This document shows positions 44,126 through 52,772 of a stretch of 64,000 nucleotides of DNA, in pieces. The stretch covers positions 310,001-374,000 of the forward strand of contig NZ_RZGZ01000001.1 of the NCBI RefSeq assembly GCF_003990045.1. The letters run 5' to 3'. The position numbers were made by a program, and so were the translations under genes. The notes under the pieces were generated by a model. The model did not search any database, was not told the DNA's origin, and saw only the letters and a list, made by a program, of their open reading frames with translations. The stretch is from Labedella endophytica (GTDB lineage: Bacteria > Actinomycetota > Actinomycetes > Actinomycetales > Microbacteriaceae). Within the stretch, counting starts at the first letter, position 1, and the number at the start of each line of letters is the position of its first letter.

Positions 44126-45082
44126 ATGGCGGATCGGATCGGACGCGTCGTCGTCATCACGGGCGCGTCGAGCGGCATCGGCCGCGCCGCCGCGCACCGC
44201 TTCGCGAAGGAGGGCGCGCGCCTCGTGCTCGCGGCCCGTTCCGCCGACACCCTCGCCGAGGTGGCGGAGGAGTGCCGGACGCGCGGCGGCCGCCCCGTCG
44301 TCGTGCCGACCGACGTGTCGGACGAGCGGCAGGTGGACGCGCTCGCCCTCGCGGCGATCGCCCACTTCGGCCGCATCGACGTGTGGGTCGAGAACGCGTC
44401 CGTCTTCAGCTACGGGCCCTTCGAGGAGACCCCTCCAGAGGTGTTCCGGCAGGTCATCGAGACCAACCTGTTCGGAGTCGTGCACGCGGCACGCGCTGTC
44501 CTCCCGCACTTCCGTGCGCAGGGGGGCGGACACCTCGTCATCACCAACTCGCTCTTCGGGAAGGTGACGTCGCCGTACCTCTCGCCCTACATCGCGAGCA
44601 AGCACGCGACGTTCGCCCTCAGCCAGGTGCTGCAGGAGGAGCTGAAGGGCTCTCGCATCCGCGTGAGCGCGATCCTCCCCGCCACGATCGACACCCCGAT
44701 CTACCAGAACGCGGCCGAATCGCCGGGCATGGAGATGCACCCGCTGTCGCCCCTCGTGAGCCCGAAGCGGGTCGCGAAGGCCATCGTGAAGGCGTCGCGG
44801 TCGCGTCGGCCCGTCACGAAGGTCGTAGGCAACATCCAGGGGCTCCTCATTCCGTTCAACGGGGTGGCGCCCGAGACGTACAAGCTCCTCGTCCGCCCCG
44901 CGATGCGGATCGGCGGGCTGCGGCGAACGGACGAGCCACAGTCGTACGGCAACGTGATGGAGGCCGGAGGGGACCGGAACGCCCCGACCGGCGGCTGGGC
45001 GAGACGACGTCGCCGACGCTTCCTGCTCGTCTCGGGAGGGGTGCTCGCCGTGATCGCGGCGGCGCGAGCCCTGCGCGACTGA
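44126..45082 (+). CDS. SDR family oxidoreductase with C-terminal membrane anchor
   Basis: 318 residues. Rossmann motif TGASSGIGRAA (13-23), ENASV instead of the usual NNAG, catalytic Ser in TNSLFG and YIASK near 153-157. The C-terminus has a basic patch (WARRRRRRF) and a hydrophobic helix (LLVSGGVLAVIAAA), so it is probably tethered to the membrane. Substrate unknown. Last gene of the run that starts with the YtxH-like gene; the Mn-catalase gene follows 247 nt later with its own leader. Confidence 0.88.
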   Translation: MADRIGRVVVITGASSGIGRAAAHRFAKEGARLVLAARSADTLAEVAEECRTRGGRPVVVPTDVSDERQVDALALAAIAHFGRIDVWVENASVFSYGPFEETPPEVFRQVIETNLFGVVHAARAVLPHFRAQGGGHLVITNSLFGKVTSPYLSPYIASKHATFALSQVLQEELKGSRIRVSAILPATIDTPIYQNAAESPGMEMHPLSPLVSPKRVAKAIVKASRSRRPVTKVVGNIQGLLIPFNGVAPETYKLLVRPAMRIGGLRRTDEPQSYGNVMEAGGDRNAPTGGWARRRRRRFLLVSGGVLAVIAAARALRD

Positions 45083-45329
45083 CGGGTCGCGTACCGGTCC
45101 GACCGGCACGGGATGAACGGTTCGCCGTGCGCCATCAGGGTGTACGCGCGGGCCGTTTCAGCGCGCCCGAGCGGGGTGCGGACGGGGCGTCGTGAGCCGC
45201 GGAACGCCTGTCGCGAGCACGGCCGCGTGATTGTAGGCACGGATTCCTCGCTTGGCTATCTCTCGCGACAAATCGGGGCGAGGCGGAGAGTCAGGAGAAC
45301 ACAGACCGTTCTTCTCGAAGGAGTCCTGC

Positions 45330-46292
45330 ATGTTCTTCCACGTCCAAAACCTCATCAACGAGATCGTCCCGGACGAGCCCGATCCCGCCGCAGCCAACGC
45401 GCTCCAGGAGGGCCTCGGCGGTCAGTTCGGCGAGATGCGCACCATGATGCAGTACCTCTTCCAGGCGATGAACTTCCGCGGTCCGTCGGCGAAGCCGTAC
45501 CGCGACCTCATCCAGGGCATCGGTACCGAGGAGATCAGCCACGTCGAGCTCATCGGCACCACGATCTCCCGCCTCCTCGACGGCTCGCCCGAGTACCAGG
45601 GCAAGCCGACCGACCCCGTCGACGAGCCGGGCGCCAAGGGCCGCACGCCGCTGTCGATCGCCCTCGATACCAGCAACATCCACCACTACCTCGTGGGTGC
45701 GCAGGGGGCCCTCCCCGTCGACTCGGCGGGCAATCCGTGGAGCGGCAGCTACGTCTACAACTCGGGGAACCTCGTGCTCGACCTGCTCTACAACCTCATG
45801 CTCGAGTCCACGGGGCGCCTGCAGAAGAGCCGCATGTACGAGATGACCGACAACAAGACGGCGCGCTCCACGATCGCGTACCTGATCGTGCGCGACCAGG
45901 CTCACGAGAACGCCTACGCCAAGGCCCTCGAGACGCTCGGCATCGACTGGAGGAAGTCGCTCCCGATTCCGAAGACGAACGCCGAGCAGTTCCCCGAGGT
46001 CAAGAAGCTCGTCGACCTCGGTCTGCAGAGCAAGCAGTACACGTTCGATCTCGCGGGCCAGTCGGAGGCCGGCCGGATCTTCCGCGGACCGTCGCCGTCG
46101 AACGACGGCACGGAGCTCGACGCGAGCGAGCAGGCGCCCGTGGGCGTGCCGTCCACGATCGCCGTTGAGCGCCCGGAGGAGTACGCACCGGGACTCGACG
46201 CCGACCTGCTCGCGCTCATCCAGACGACCGCCGAGATGGAGATGGCGGACATCGAAGCGATGTTCGTGCCGAAGGCGGACGCCGCGTCCTGA
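45330..46292 (+). CDS. Manganese catalase
   Basis: 320 residues from the ATG at 45330 (GAAGGAGTCCTGC upstream). The ferritin-like dimanganese fold is shown by GGQFGEMRTMMQYLFQ, TEEISHVELI and RDQAHENAYAKAL, which supply Glu/His metal ligands, plus the TFDLAGQSEAGRIFRGPSP block near 245-265 characteristic of Mn catalases. It decomposes hydrogen peroxide without haem. The C-terminal 45 residues are variable. The 247-nt upstream gap holds no gene that I can support. A hairpin terminator follows. Confidence 0.96.
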   Translation: MFFHVQNLINEIVPDEPDPAAANALQEGLGGQFGEMRTMMQYLFQAMNFRGPSAKPYRDLIQGIGTEEISHVELIGTTISRLLDGSPEYQGKPTDPVDEPGAKGRTPLSIALDTSNIHHYLVGAQGALPVDSAGNPWSGSYVYNSGNLVLDLLYNLMLESTGRLQKSRMYEMTDNKTARSTIAYLIVRDQAHENAYAKALETLGIDWRKSLPIPKTNAEQFPEVKKLVDLGLQSKQYTFDLAGQSEAGRIFRGPSPSNDGTELDASEQAPVGVPSTIAVERPEEYAPGLDADLLALIQTTAEMEMADIEAMFVPKADAAS

Positions 46293-46306
46293 TCGTCCCC
46301 TCGTTA

Positions 46307-46345
46307 CCGCTGGCCCCGTGGTGTCCGTCGCCACGGGGCCAGCGG
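46307..46345. terminator. Terminator hairpin after Mn catalase
   Basis: A perfect 15-bp stem (46307-46321 with 46331-46345) around a 9-nt loop, 14 nt after the catalase stop. It lacks a clear U-run. Located between convergent genes. Confidence 0.75.
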
Positions 46346-46397
46346 CGCGTCTCTGTCGGTGGCGGTACTCGGCAGTGCCGGTTCGGACGGGCGCCGG

Positions 46398-46461
46398 TGT
46401 GACGAGCGCCGATTGTGATCAGCGCCGGTTGTGACGAGCGCCGGTTGTGATCAGCGCAGCG
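46398..46461. repeat. Four tandem 16-bp repeats overlapping the nuclease stop codon
   Basis: Unit TGTGAYSAGCGCCGRT occurs four times head to tail at 46398, 46414, 46430 and 46446. The copies alternate between the TGTGACGAG and TGTGATCAG forms, so the array may be two copies of a 32-bp dimer. The last copy runs into the 3' end of the minus-strand endonuclease gene (stop at 46451-46453). There are no spacers. Confidence 0.85.
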
Positions 46462-47353
46462 TGATCTCGCGCCACGTGCTCAGCTCGCGCCAGCGGGCCG
46501 GGTCGGGGGTGCGGCCGGGAGTGGCGGCCGGCACGGGCTCGAGCACGTCGGCGTCCGCGAGTGGCCCGAGCTCGAGGCCGGCGATGGCCGCCACGTCGCC
46601 GACGGGCACCTGGAAGGTCCGGAATGGACCGAGGGGTGGCGGGGCGTCCGCGATCGCCCGTCGGCGCGCGTTCTCCTCGAGATCGAGCCCGTCGAGCTGA
46701 GGTGACTGGTCGAGGAGGAACGCGGCGGACCGCAGCAGGGCGCGCTCCGCATCCGGACCGCCGCCCGACGTCCACGCCGCGACCTTCCAGAACCGCCGGG
46801 GGATCCGCGTGCCGCGATACGGCGGGTCGCTCGGGTCGAGCACGGGACCGGTGAAGACGGACAGGCGCACGTCGTTCGCCTCGGCGTAGGCGAGCACGTG
46901 GTCCTCGAGCCCCACCCAGAGCTCCTTGCCCTGGTTGAACTCGGCCGCTTGCGGGGCCGCGTTCGTGTAGCAGAACGTGTCGACGTTGGCGGCCTCGGCC
47001 TCGTCCCCGTCGCCCCACACCGGGTCGCGCCGCCGCACGAGGTGGCCGCGATCGAGATCGTTGCGCGCATAGACGGCCGGGCCGGTCTGCTGGTCCTCCG
47101 GTACACGAGCGTCGAGGTGCCAGTCGTCGCTGCGCCCGACGTCGACGATGCGGTCGCCGTCGATGTTGACGGCCGTCGCGAGGGCGAGCCGTCTGGAGGG
47201 ATCGAGCACCACCGAGAAGTGCACATACGGGAGCTCGCGCGTCTCCCGCGGCGACGTGGAACGGGGCAGCGGCACGGTCGCCGCGAGGAAATCCGCGTCG
47301 TAGCCGCCCCGCGGGACCGTGTGCGCGGGGGAGGCATGCTGGGGGGAGGACAT
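46451..47353 (-). CDS. DNA/RNA non-specific endonuclease (NUC1-like)
   Basis: 300 residues with the beta-beta-alpha metal nuclease signature DRGHLVRR (Asp101-Arg-Gly-His104), followed by TFCYTNAAPQAAEFNQG, where Asn residues bind the catalytic Mg. The tail after about residue 215 is less conserved. No signal peptide is visible, so it is not obviously secreted. A cytosolic non-specific nuclease would need control or an inhibitor, but none is evident. The ATG at 47353 faces the MarR gene divergently. The 3' end overlaps a 16-bp tandem repeat array. Confidence 0.88.
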   Translation of the reverse strand: MSSPQHASPAHTVPRGGYDADFLAATVPLPRSTSPRETRELPYVHFSVVLDPSRRLALATAVNIDGDRIVDVGRSDDWHLDARVPEDQQTGPAVYARNDLDRGHLVRRRDPVWGDGDEAEAANVDTFCYTNAAPQAAEFNQGKELWVGLEDHVLAYAEANDVRLSVFTGPVLDPSDPPYRGTRIPRRFWKVAAWTSGGGPDAERALLRSAAFLLDQSPQLDGLDLEENARRRAIADAPPPLGPFRTFQVPVGDVAAIAGLELGPLADADVLEPVPAATPGRTPDPARWRELSTWREITLR

Positions 47354-47488
47354 GCTCCAGTCGTAACATGCACGACCGACACGCGGTTGAACGACGCCTG
47401 ACCGCGCCGGGAACGCCGGAGGGCCTCAGCGCGTCGATCCCGAGCGTCAAGAGGCACCGCGAACCGAGAGGGTCACTCGCTTTCCGTC

Positions 47489-47494
47489 TACACT
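47489..47494 (+). promoter_or_regulatory. -10 element (TACACT) implying a leaderless marR transcript
   Basis: TACACT lies 6 nt before the ATG at 47501 and no Shine-Dalgarno sequence is present. This spacing would start transcription at or next to the A of the ATG, the usual arrangement for leaderless actinobacterial mRNAs. Confidence 0.55.
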
Positions 47495-47500
47495 GTGGGC

Positions 47501-48052
47501 ATGACAGAGCCGAGCGAGACCTCCTCCGGCTACTGGTACGGACAGGACGACCGCGGCATCCGCGCCGTGGACGTCCTCAACGGATTGCGCCGCTACAGGC
47601 AGTCCGAGCAGGCGATGAGGCGGCGCACGCGCGAGTCGATGCGGATGGGCGAGACGGATCTCCTCGCGCTCCAGTACCTCCTCCGTGCCACGAAGGGACC
47701 GAATCCCGTCGGTCCGCGCGACCTCGCGAACTACCTCGGCATCTCGTCGGCCTCGACGACCGTGCTCATCGATCGGCTCGTGCGCAGCGGCCACCTCGAA
47801 CGCCACCCGCACCCCACGGACCGCCGGGCCCTCACCCTGTCGACGACGGCGACGACCGACACCGAGGTGCGCGCGACGCTCGGCCGGATGCACTCGCGCA
47901 TGCTCGCCGCCACCGAGGAGCTCTCGGCGGACGAGATGCGCGCTGTCCTCAAGTTCCTCGAGAGCATGAAGGAAGCCGTCGAGATCGTCGACGTGCATGA
48001 GGAGGCGTCAGGAGAGGGTGCTCCGTCCCGCGCGTCCTCGAACCGGCGCTAG
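47501..48052 (+). CDS. MarR-family transcriptional regulator
   Basis: 183 residues from the ATG at 47501; a GTG at 47495 would add two residues. The winged HTH (about 50-125) contains LLALQYLLRAT, GPRDLANYLGISSASTTVLIDRLVRSGHLERHPHPTDRRA and the beta-hairpin wing. Flanking helices form the dimer. No ribosome site is seen and a TACACT box lies 6 nt upstream, so translation is probably leaderless. The gene is divergent from the endonuclease and convergent with an SDR gene. Its ligand is unknown. Confidence 0.9.
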   Translation: MTEPSETSSGYWYGQDDRGIRAVDVLNGLRRYRQSEQAMRRRTRESMRMGETDLLALQYLLRATKGPNPVGPRDLANYLGISSASTTVLIDRLVRSGHLERHPHPTDRRALTLSTTATTDTEVRATLGRMHSRMLAATEELSADEMRAVLKFLESMKEAVEIVDVHEEASGEGAPSRASSNRR

Positions 48053-48092
48053 CCGTTCGGTCGTTTCGGGACGGCCCGGAAGGCGTTCCGAC

Positions 48093-48941
48093 TCAGGCCA
48101 CAGGTCCCGGGAGCAGCCCGGTCCGACGCGCACTCTCGTCCCACAGCCCCTCGGCGAGGAGCCCGTCGTACGCCTGCATGCTCGTCTTCGTGATGCGGCG
48201 CTTCTCGTAGTACTCGCCCGGCTCCCAGTCGGTGCCGGGGGTCGTGGTCGCGAGCCAGACGAGCTGCTCGGCGCCCGTCTCGGGTCCGCGCAGCACGAGG
48301 TGCTTGAGCGGCGTCTGGTAGACGAAGCGCATGAGGCTCGTGCTCTCCGAGGCGAAGCCCGTCGCGATCGTGCCGGGGTGGAATGCGACGGCGGAGATGC
48401 CTTGCTCGCCGTAACGGCGCTGGAGTTCGCGGGTGAAGAGGATGTTTTCGAGCTTCGCGTTGCCGTAGGCGCGGTTCGCGGACGGGTCCCGGTCGTCGTC
48501 GAGGTCCTCGAGATCGAGTCGACTGAAGATCCGCGCGGCGATGCTCGACGTCGCGATCACGGTCGCGCGGCTCGCGGTGAGGGTGTCGAGCAGCAGGTTC
48601 GTGAGGAGGAACGGCGCGAGGTGGTTCACCTGCAGGGTCTTCTCGAAGCCGTCGGCGGTACGTGTGCGGTCGCCGAAGATGCCGCCGGCGTTGTTGGCGA
48701 GCACGTCGATGCGCGGGTAGGCCTTCTCGAGCGCCGTGGCGAGCTCACGGACCTGGCCGAGCTCGGCGAAGTCGGACACGAACCGGTCGGCGCCGATCTC
48801 GTCGGCGACCGCGTTCGTCTTCTCGTGGGAACGGCCGACGACGACGACGCGGTGACCGTCGCGGGTCAGGCGCCGTGCGGCGGCCGCCCCGATCCCGTCG
48901 CTCGCACCCGTGATGACGATCGTGCGTGATGAATCGGTCAC
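48093..48941 (-). CDS. SDR family oxidoreductase (retinol-dehydrogenase-like)
   Basis: 282 residues from a GTG at 48941 preceded by GGAGGAACA. Rossmann motif TGASDGIGAAAA, NNAGG near 90-94, Ser in ATSSIAA and, in place of YxxxK, a YGNAK block (AYGNAKLEN) that keeps the catalytic Tyr and Lys. The C-terminal part resembles the WW-domain oxidoreductase/retinol dehydrogenase group of SDRs. Substrate unknown. Stands alone, convergent with marR. Confidence 0.9.
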   Translation of the reverse strand: MTDSSRTIVITGASDGIGAAAARRLTRDGHRVVVVGRSHEKTNAVADEIGADRFVSDFAELGQVRELATALEKAYPRIDVLANNAGGIFGDRTRTADGFEKTLQVNHLAPFLLTNLLLDTLTASRATVIATSSIAARIFSRLDLEDLDDDRDPSANRAYGNAKLENILFTRELQRRYGEQGISAVAFHPGTIATGFASESTSLMRFVYQTPLKHLVLRGPETGAEQLVWLATTTPGTDWEPGEYYEKRRITKTSMQAYDGLLAEGLWDESARRTGLLPGPVA

Positions 48942-49054
48942 TGTTCCTCCGGTCGGTTCCCTCCCCACACTACGGCGGGTTCGGGCCTGTCACGGCCCGT
49001 CGCGTCGCGGCTCCCCGCAGCCCTCGGAGGGGCGTCCCGGACGGGGCGATCTCG

Positions 49055-49846
49055 TCAGCGCAACTCGGCGAGCTCGCGCACATCGTCGCGCGGCAGCTCG
49101 TCGGATGTGGCCGTCACGGAGACCTCGTCGAGCGTCGCAAAGCCGTGATACGTGCCGAGGAACGCGGTGTCGGCCGCGTCCCGTCCCGTGGCGATGCGCA
49201 CGAGGGTCTGACGCGGGGCGAGGGTCGTCGCGTCGACGACGTGCCAGGCTCCGTCGACGTACGCCTCTGCCACGGCGTGGAAGTCCATGGGCGACAGACC
49301 CGGCGCATACACGGCCGCGAGGCGCGCAGGCACGTCGAGGGCGCGGAGGAGGGCGATGACGAGGTGCGCGTAGTCGCGGCAGACGCCCTGGCGCGCGAGG
49401 AGGGTCTGGGTGGCACCGTCGGTCGGTCCGCTCGATCCGGGCACGTAGCGCAGTTCGCTGCCCACCCAGGAGCTCACGCCGGCGAGGAGGTCGAGGCCGG
49501 AGAGCCCCGCGAACTCGGCCCGAGCCGTGGGGGAGAGGGTGTCCGACTCGCAGTAGCGGCTCGGCCGCACGTAGGTGAGCAGGTCGACATCGTCGATGGG
49601 CGCCGGCTCGGCGAGGCCGGTGACCTCGACGTCGTAGTCGATCTCGATCGTGGCCGCATCGGTGTCGATCACGTGGAGCCGCGTGCCGTGGGTCGCGAAG
49701 AGCTCCCGGGGGTCGAGAGGGGACCCGTCGCGCCGCACGTCGAGTCGTTCCGTGATCCGCTGACCCTGAGCCGCCGCGACGATGAGGGCGAGCCGCACGG
49801 ACGACTGCGCGGTGATGCGGAGGTGGGCGGTCGCTCGACGCTGCAC
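49055..49846 (-). CDS. Transglutaminase-like cysteine peptidase-fold protein
   Basis: 263 residues from a GTG with GAGGAACC upstream. The N-terminal beta domain (about 1-95) precedes the transglutaminase core with the triad Cys156 (RQGVCRDYAHL), His190 (PMDFHAVAEAY) and Asp205 (WHVVDAT). This architecture matches bacterial transglutaminase-like proteins (SMc/YebA type), many of which are peptidases or of unknown activity. No signal peptide is present. No helicase or alpha-E partner gene, often seen with this family, is adjacent. Confidence 0.88.
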   Translation of the reverse strand: MQRRATAHLRITAQSSVRLALIVAAAQGQRITERLDVRRDGSPLDPRELFATHGTRLHVIDTDAATIEIDYDVEVTGLAEPAPIDDVDLLTYVRPSRYCESDTLSPTARAEFAGLSGLDLLAGVSSWVGSELRYVPGSSGPTDGATQTLLARQGVCRDYAHLVIALLRALDVPARLAAVYAPGLSPMDFHAVAEAYVDGAWHVVDATTLAPRQTLVRIATGRDAADTAFLGTYHGFATLDEVSVTATSDELPRDDVRELAELR

Positions 49847-49993
49847 GGTTCCTCGTCTCTCAGGGTTCGCGGCCGGGTCGTGATCGAGCGCGGCCGGTGA
49901 CGGCCGTCGTCGATTCGACGATAGAAGATCCCGCGGGTCGGGGAAAGGGGGAGACCGGTCGGCGAGGCTCGGCCTCGCGACGTCCCCACTCCG

Positions 49994-50015
49994 TTCCCTG
50001 AGCTTGTCGAAGGGA
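49994..50015. repeat. Dispersed intergenic palindromic element
   Basis: TTCCCTGAGCTTGTCGAAGGGA: an inverted repeat with outer arms TCCCT/AGGGA around TGAGCTTGTCGAAG. It shares TGAGCNTGYCGAAG with the pair near 37.8 kb. The surrounding gap (49847-50126) shows no gene. Confidence 0.6.
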
Positions 50016-50126
50016 GGTGACCCTCTCCGATCCGCAACCTGTCGTCCACAGGCCGTGTTCTCGAGGGAAACTGACTCCTTTTTCAGATACCGTCCGAATG
50101 TCGGTGGTCTCGTGTTCACTAGACGT

Positions 50127-51485
50127 ATGGGGGAACACGGCACAACGCACCGGCAGGCGATCGGAGCACTGATCGCCCAGTTCGACGCGACCCTCTCCGC
50201 CCTCGATCCAGCCCTGTTGTCCGGGGCGGAGTTCCTCTCGATCGTGTCCGAAGCGGAAGCCTTCGGGCGCCGCGCGGACGCCCTGCGCGCTCGCGTAGCG
50301 GCGGAGTCCGAGACCCGCATCGATGGCCCGATCGACACCCTCGGTGCCGCGGGATATGCGTCCGCGAAAGACGCCGTCGCGAAACTCACCGGCACATCCG
50401 TCGCGGAGGCATCCCGTCGTATCCGCACGGGCAAGGGCATGGCTCCCGGAGTCGCGTTATCCGGTGCGTCTACGGCGCCGCGTCACCCGGCGGTCGCCGC
50501 GGCCGTCGCGGCCGGTCACCTCGGTGTCGAGGCGGCGGATGTCATCATGCAGAACCTCGACGCGGTCGCGTCCCGCGTCGACCCGATGGTCCTCGCGGAG
50601 ACCGAGGAGAGTCTGGTCTTTCTGGCGGCCGGCACAGACACCCACCCGCCCCTGTGCGTGGATCTCGTGCGGGTGCAGATCGCCCCGTTCCTCCTTCGCA
50701 TCGATCCCGATGGCGCCCGACCGCGGGAGAAGCGCGCTCAGAGGAAGAGGCACCTCACGTTCGGGCAGGCGTGCCTCGACGGGGTGATCCCCGTGTCCGG
50801 GCTACTGATCGCCGAGGTCGGGGCAACCTTCAAGCGTCTCGTGGACGCACACGCCCGCAAAGTGACGTTCACCGACGGCACCGAGTCGGCCCCGGCCGCA
50901 GCCGATGATCGCACGCGTCCACAGCGCAACCATGACACGCTTGCGGACATCCTCAGCGCCGCATCACGCGTGAAGGATGCCCCCGAGTTGGCGGGGTCGG
51001 CGCCCGCGGTCCTCGTGGCCGTCACCGCCACCGCCGTCGAGGACGGGCGCGGTGTCGGGTTCATCGACGGGCACGCCGCCCCCATCTCTATCGAGGCCGT
51101 CGAACGCCTCATCGACACGCGCGGGCACCAGACGGTGACCCTCAATGCGGCGGGTCGGGTCCTGTCAATGGGGTCCACCCAACGCTGCTTCACACCCTCC
51201 CAACGCCGCGCGATCACCACCCGCGACGGCGGCTGTGTGATCCCCGGCTGTACCACCCCCGCCGGATGGTGCGAAGTACATCATGTGATCCCGTGGCGGG
51301 CCGGAGGCGAGACCCACACCGACAACGGGGTGCTCCTCTGTTGGGGGCATCACCAACGCATCGACTCCGGGCCCTGGCGGCTTTCGATGCCGGACGGAGT
51401 CCCGCACGTTCGCGGACCGGGGCAGGTGGAATGGACCCCCGCCGGCATGTCGCGCGTCCGCTCGCAGCTCACCCGAACCGGATGA
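50127..51485 (+). CDS. DUF222 and HNH endonuclease domain protein
   Basis: 452 residues from the ATG at 50127. An N-terminal helical DUF222 region (about 10-300, with EASRRIRTGKG and a helix-rich GATFKRLVDAHARKV) precedes a C-terminal HNH nuclease domain: TRDGGCVIPGCTTPAGWCEVHHVIPW with paired cysteines for zinc and the catalytic His pair, then DNGVLLCWGHHQRID. Such proteins occur in many near-identical copies in actinobacterial genomes and are suspected to be mobile or part of DNA-exchange systems. It ends 6 nt before the convergent DoxX gene. A dispersed repeat lies just upstream. Confidence 0.9.
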   Translation: MGEHGTTHRQAIGALIAQFDATLSALDPALLSGAEFLSIVSEAEAFGRRADALRARVAAESETRIDGPIDTLGAAGYASAKDAVAKLTGTSVAEASRRIRTGKGMAPGVALSGASTAPRHPAVAAAVAAGHLGVEAADVIMQNLDAVASRVDPMVLAETEESLVFLAAGTDTHPPLCVDLVRVQIAPFLLRIDPDGARPREKRAQRKRHLTFGQACLDGVIPVSGLLIAEVGATFKRLVDAHARKVTFTDGTESAPAAADDRTRPQRNHDTLADILSAASRVKDAPELAGSAPAVLVAVTATAVEDGRGVGFIDGHAAPISIEAVERLIDTRGHQTVTLNAAGRVLSMGSTQRCFTPSQRRAITTRDGGCVIPGCTTPAGWCEVHHVIPWRAGGETHTDNGVLLCWGHHQRIDSGPWRLSMPDGVPHVRGPGQVEWTPAGMSRVRSQLTRTG

Positions 51486-51491
51486 TGCCGC

Positions 51492-52145
51492 TCAGGATGC
51501 GCCGTCGGTGCCCTGGGTCGGTAGCTCGGGCGTGGCCTCGTCGACGGCGACGGGAGGAGGCGTCTCCGCGGGTCCCGCGTGTCGGCCGGAGCCGTCGGCG
51601 TCTGCGTCTGCGTCGGCGTCTACGTCGGCGTTATCGTCTGCGCCGGAACCCTGCTCGACGGCAGCCCGCCGACCGGCCTCGATGAGCACGGTCGAGGCGA
51701 TCGCCCCGGCGGCGACGGACGCGAGCGCCCAGCCGATCCCCCACTTCTTCTTCCCGGTCACGGCGTCGAGCGAGAGCAGACCGGGACCGTCCGCGACGAC
51801 GGCGGTCGCGGCGGCGATGAGCAGCCCGTTGAACTCCCACCCGCCCCCGGCGTTCCACAGGCCGTTGTTCCAATGCACCTTGCGGATGGCCGTGATCATG
51901 GTGGCGGTTATCCCGGCGGCGGCCACGGGGGTCGCCGCGCCGAGGGCGAGGGCGGCGCCTCCCGCCGTCTCGGTGACGGCCGCCGCGACCGCGTTGCGCC
52001 GCGCGGGATGCATCTCGAGGCTGTGCATCATCTGCGTCGTGCCCTCGAGCCCGGGGCCGTCGAACGAACCGCGCAGCTTCTGCAGCCCGTCGCCCACGAA
52101 GAGACCGCCGACCGCGAGTCGGATGATGAGAGTTCCTGCCGTCAT
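51492..52145 (-). CDS. DoxX-family membrane protein with acidic repeat tail
   Basis: 217 residues. DoxX pattern: IIRLAVGGLFVGDGLQKL in the first helix, four membrane segments up to about residue 155, and KVHWNNGLWNAGGGWEFNG in the loop before the third helix, a motif typical of actinobacterial DoxX proteins. The C-terminus is low complexity with alternating Asp-Ala (NADVDADADADADG, about 178-191) and Pro-rich sequence, and is probably disordered. Family members are linked to redox stress; no activity is established here. Confidence 0.87.
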   Translation of the reverse strand: MTAGTLIIRLAVGGLFVGDGLQKLRGSFDGPGLEGTTQMMHSLEMHPARRNAVAAAVTETAGGAALALGAATPVAAAGITATMITAIRKVHWNNGLWNAGGGWEFNGLLIAAATAVVADGPGLLSLDAVTGKKKWGIGWALASVAAGAIASTVLIEAGRRAAVEQGSGADDNADVDADADADADGSGRHAGPAETPPPVAVDEATPELPTQGTDGAS

Positions 52146-52310
52146 GCTGATGCTCCTCGGAGTGGATGGTCGTGCGGGTTCCTTCGAGCGTCGAACGGCG
52201 GGCGGCGCAGGTCAAGGGGGTCGGCGGGAGCCGCCCGATGTGCCAGGCACGTGCCGCCCCGGCGATGTCCACCCCGTGCCCACTGCATCGAGCCCCGCTA
52301 GCGTTGAGGC

Positions 52311-52772
52311 ATGTCGACCAATACACGTGTGATGGCCTGCCGACCCGAGGACGTCTTCGGCGTCCTGAATGATGGATGGTTGTTCCCGGTCTGGGTGGTC
52401 GGGGCCTCGCGCATGCGGGACGTCGACGACGCGTGGCCGTACGAGGGGAGTCACCTCCAGCACTCGTTCGGCGTCTGGCCACTGCTCATCAACGACAAGA
52501 CGACCGTGCTGGAGTACGACGCCCCGCGGCGCCTCGTGATCCAGCCGTCCGGCTGGCCGATCGGCGAGGCGCGCGTCACGCTCGAGGTGCAACCGCACCG
52601 GAAGGGATGCCTCGTCCGCATCACCGAGAAGGCCGTGAAGGGCCCGGGTGCACTCATCCCGGCACCGCTGCTCGACATCCCGCTGTACATGCGCAACCAC
52701 GAGACCCTCAGGCGTCTGGCGTACATCGCCGAGGGCAAGGCCGACAACGGCGACGCGCCGGCCGACGCATGA
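52311..52772 (+). CDS. SRPBCC-fold small-ligand-binding protein
   Basis: 153 residues from an ATG. The pattern of a START/Bet v1-like (polyketide cyclase 2) domain is present: MACRPEDVFGVLNDGWLFPVWV at the start, a long curved sheet (HLQHSFGVWPLL, TVLEYDAPRRLVIQPSG, ARVTLEVQPHRKGCLVRI) and a terminal helix. Such proteins bind hydrophobic ligands or catalyse cyclisation. Its gene overlaps the CrtI-like oxidoreductase by 4 nt in an operon ending with UbiA, opposite a polyketide synthase operon, so a role with a polyketide or prenyl intermediate is plausible. Confidence 0.83.
   Translation: MSTNTRVMACRPEDVFGVLNDGWLFPVWVVGASRMRDVDDAWPYEGSHLQHSFGVWPLLINDKTTVLEYDAPRRLVIQPSGWPIGEARVTLEVQPHRKGCLVRITEKAVKGPGALIPAPLLDIPLYMRNHETLRRLAYIAEGKADNGDAPADA

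Noticed and set aside
46398-46461. CRISPR-like array
   Set aside because: The 16-bp units abut each other without spacers, there are only four, and no cas gene is nearby.
50127-51485. Homing endonuclease or intact mobile element around the HNH gene
   Set aside because: No interrupted gene, terminal inverted repeats or target duplications were visible; the DUF222-HNH architecture is a common stand-alone actinobacterial family.
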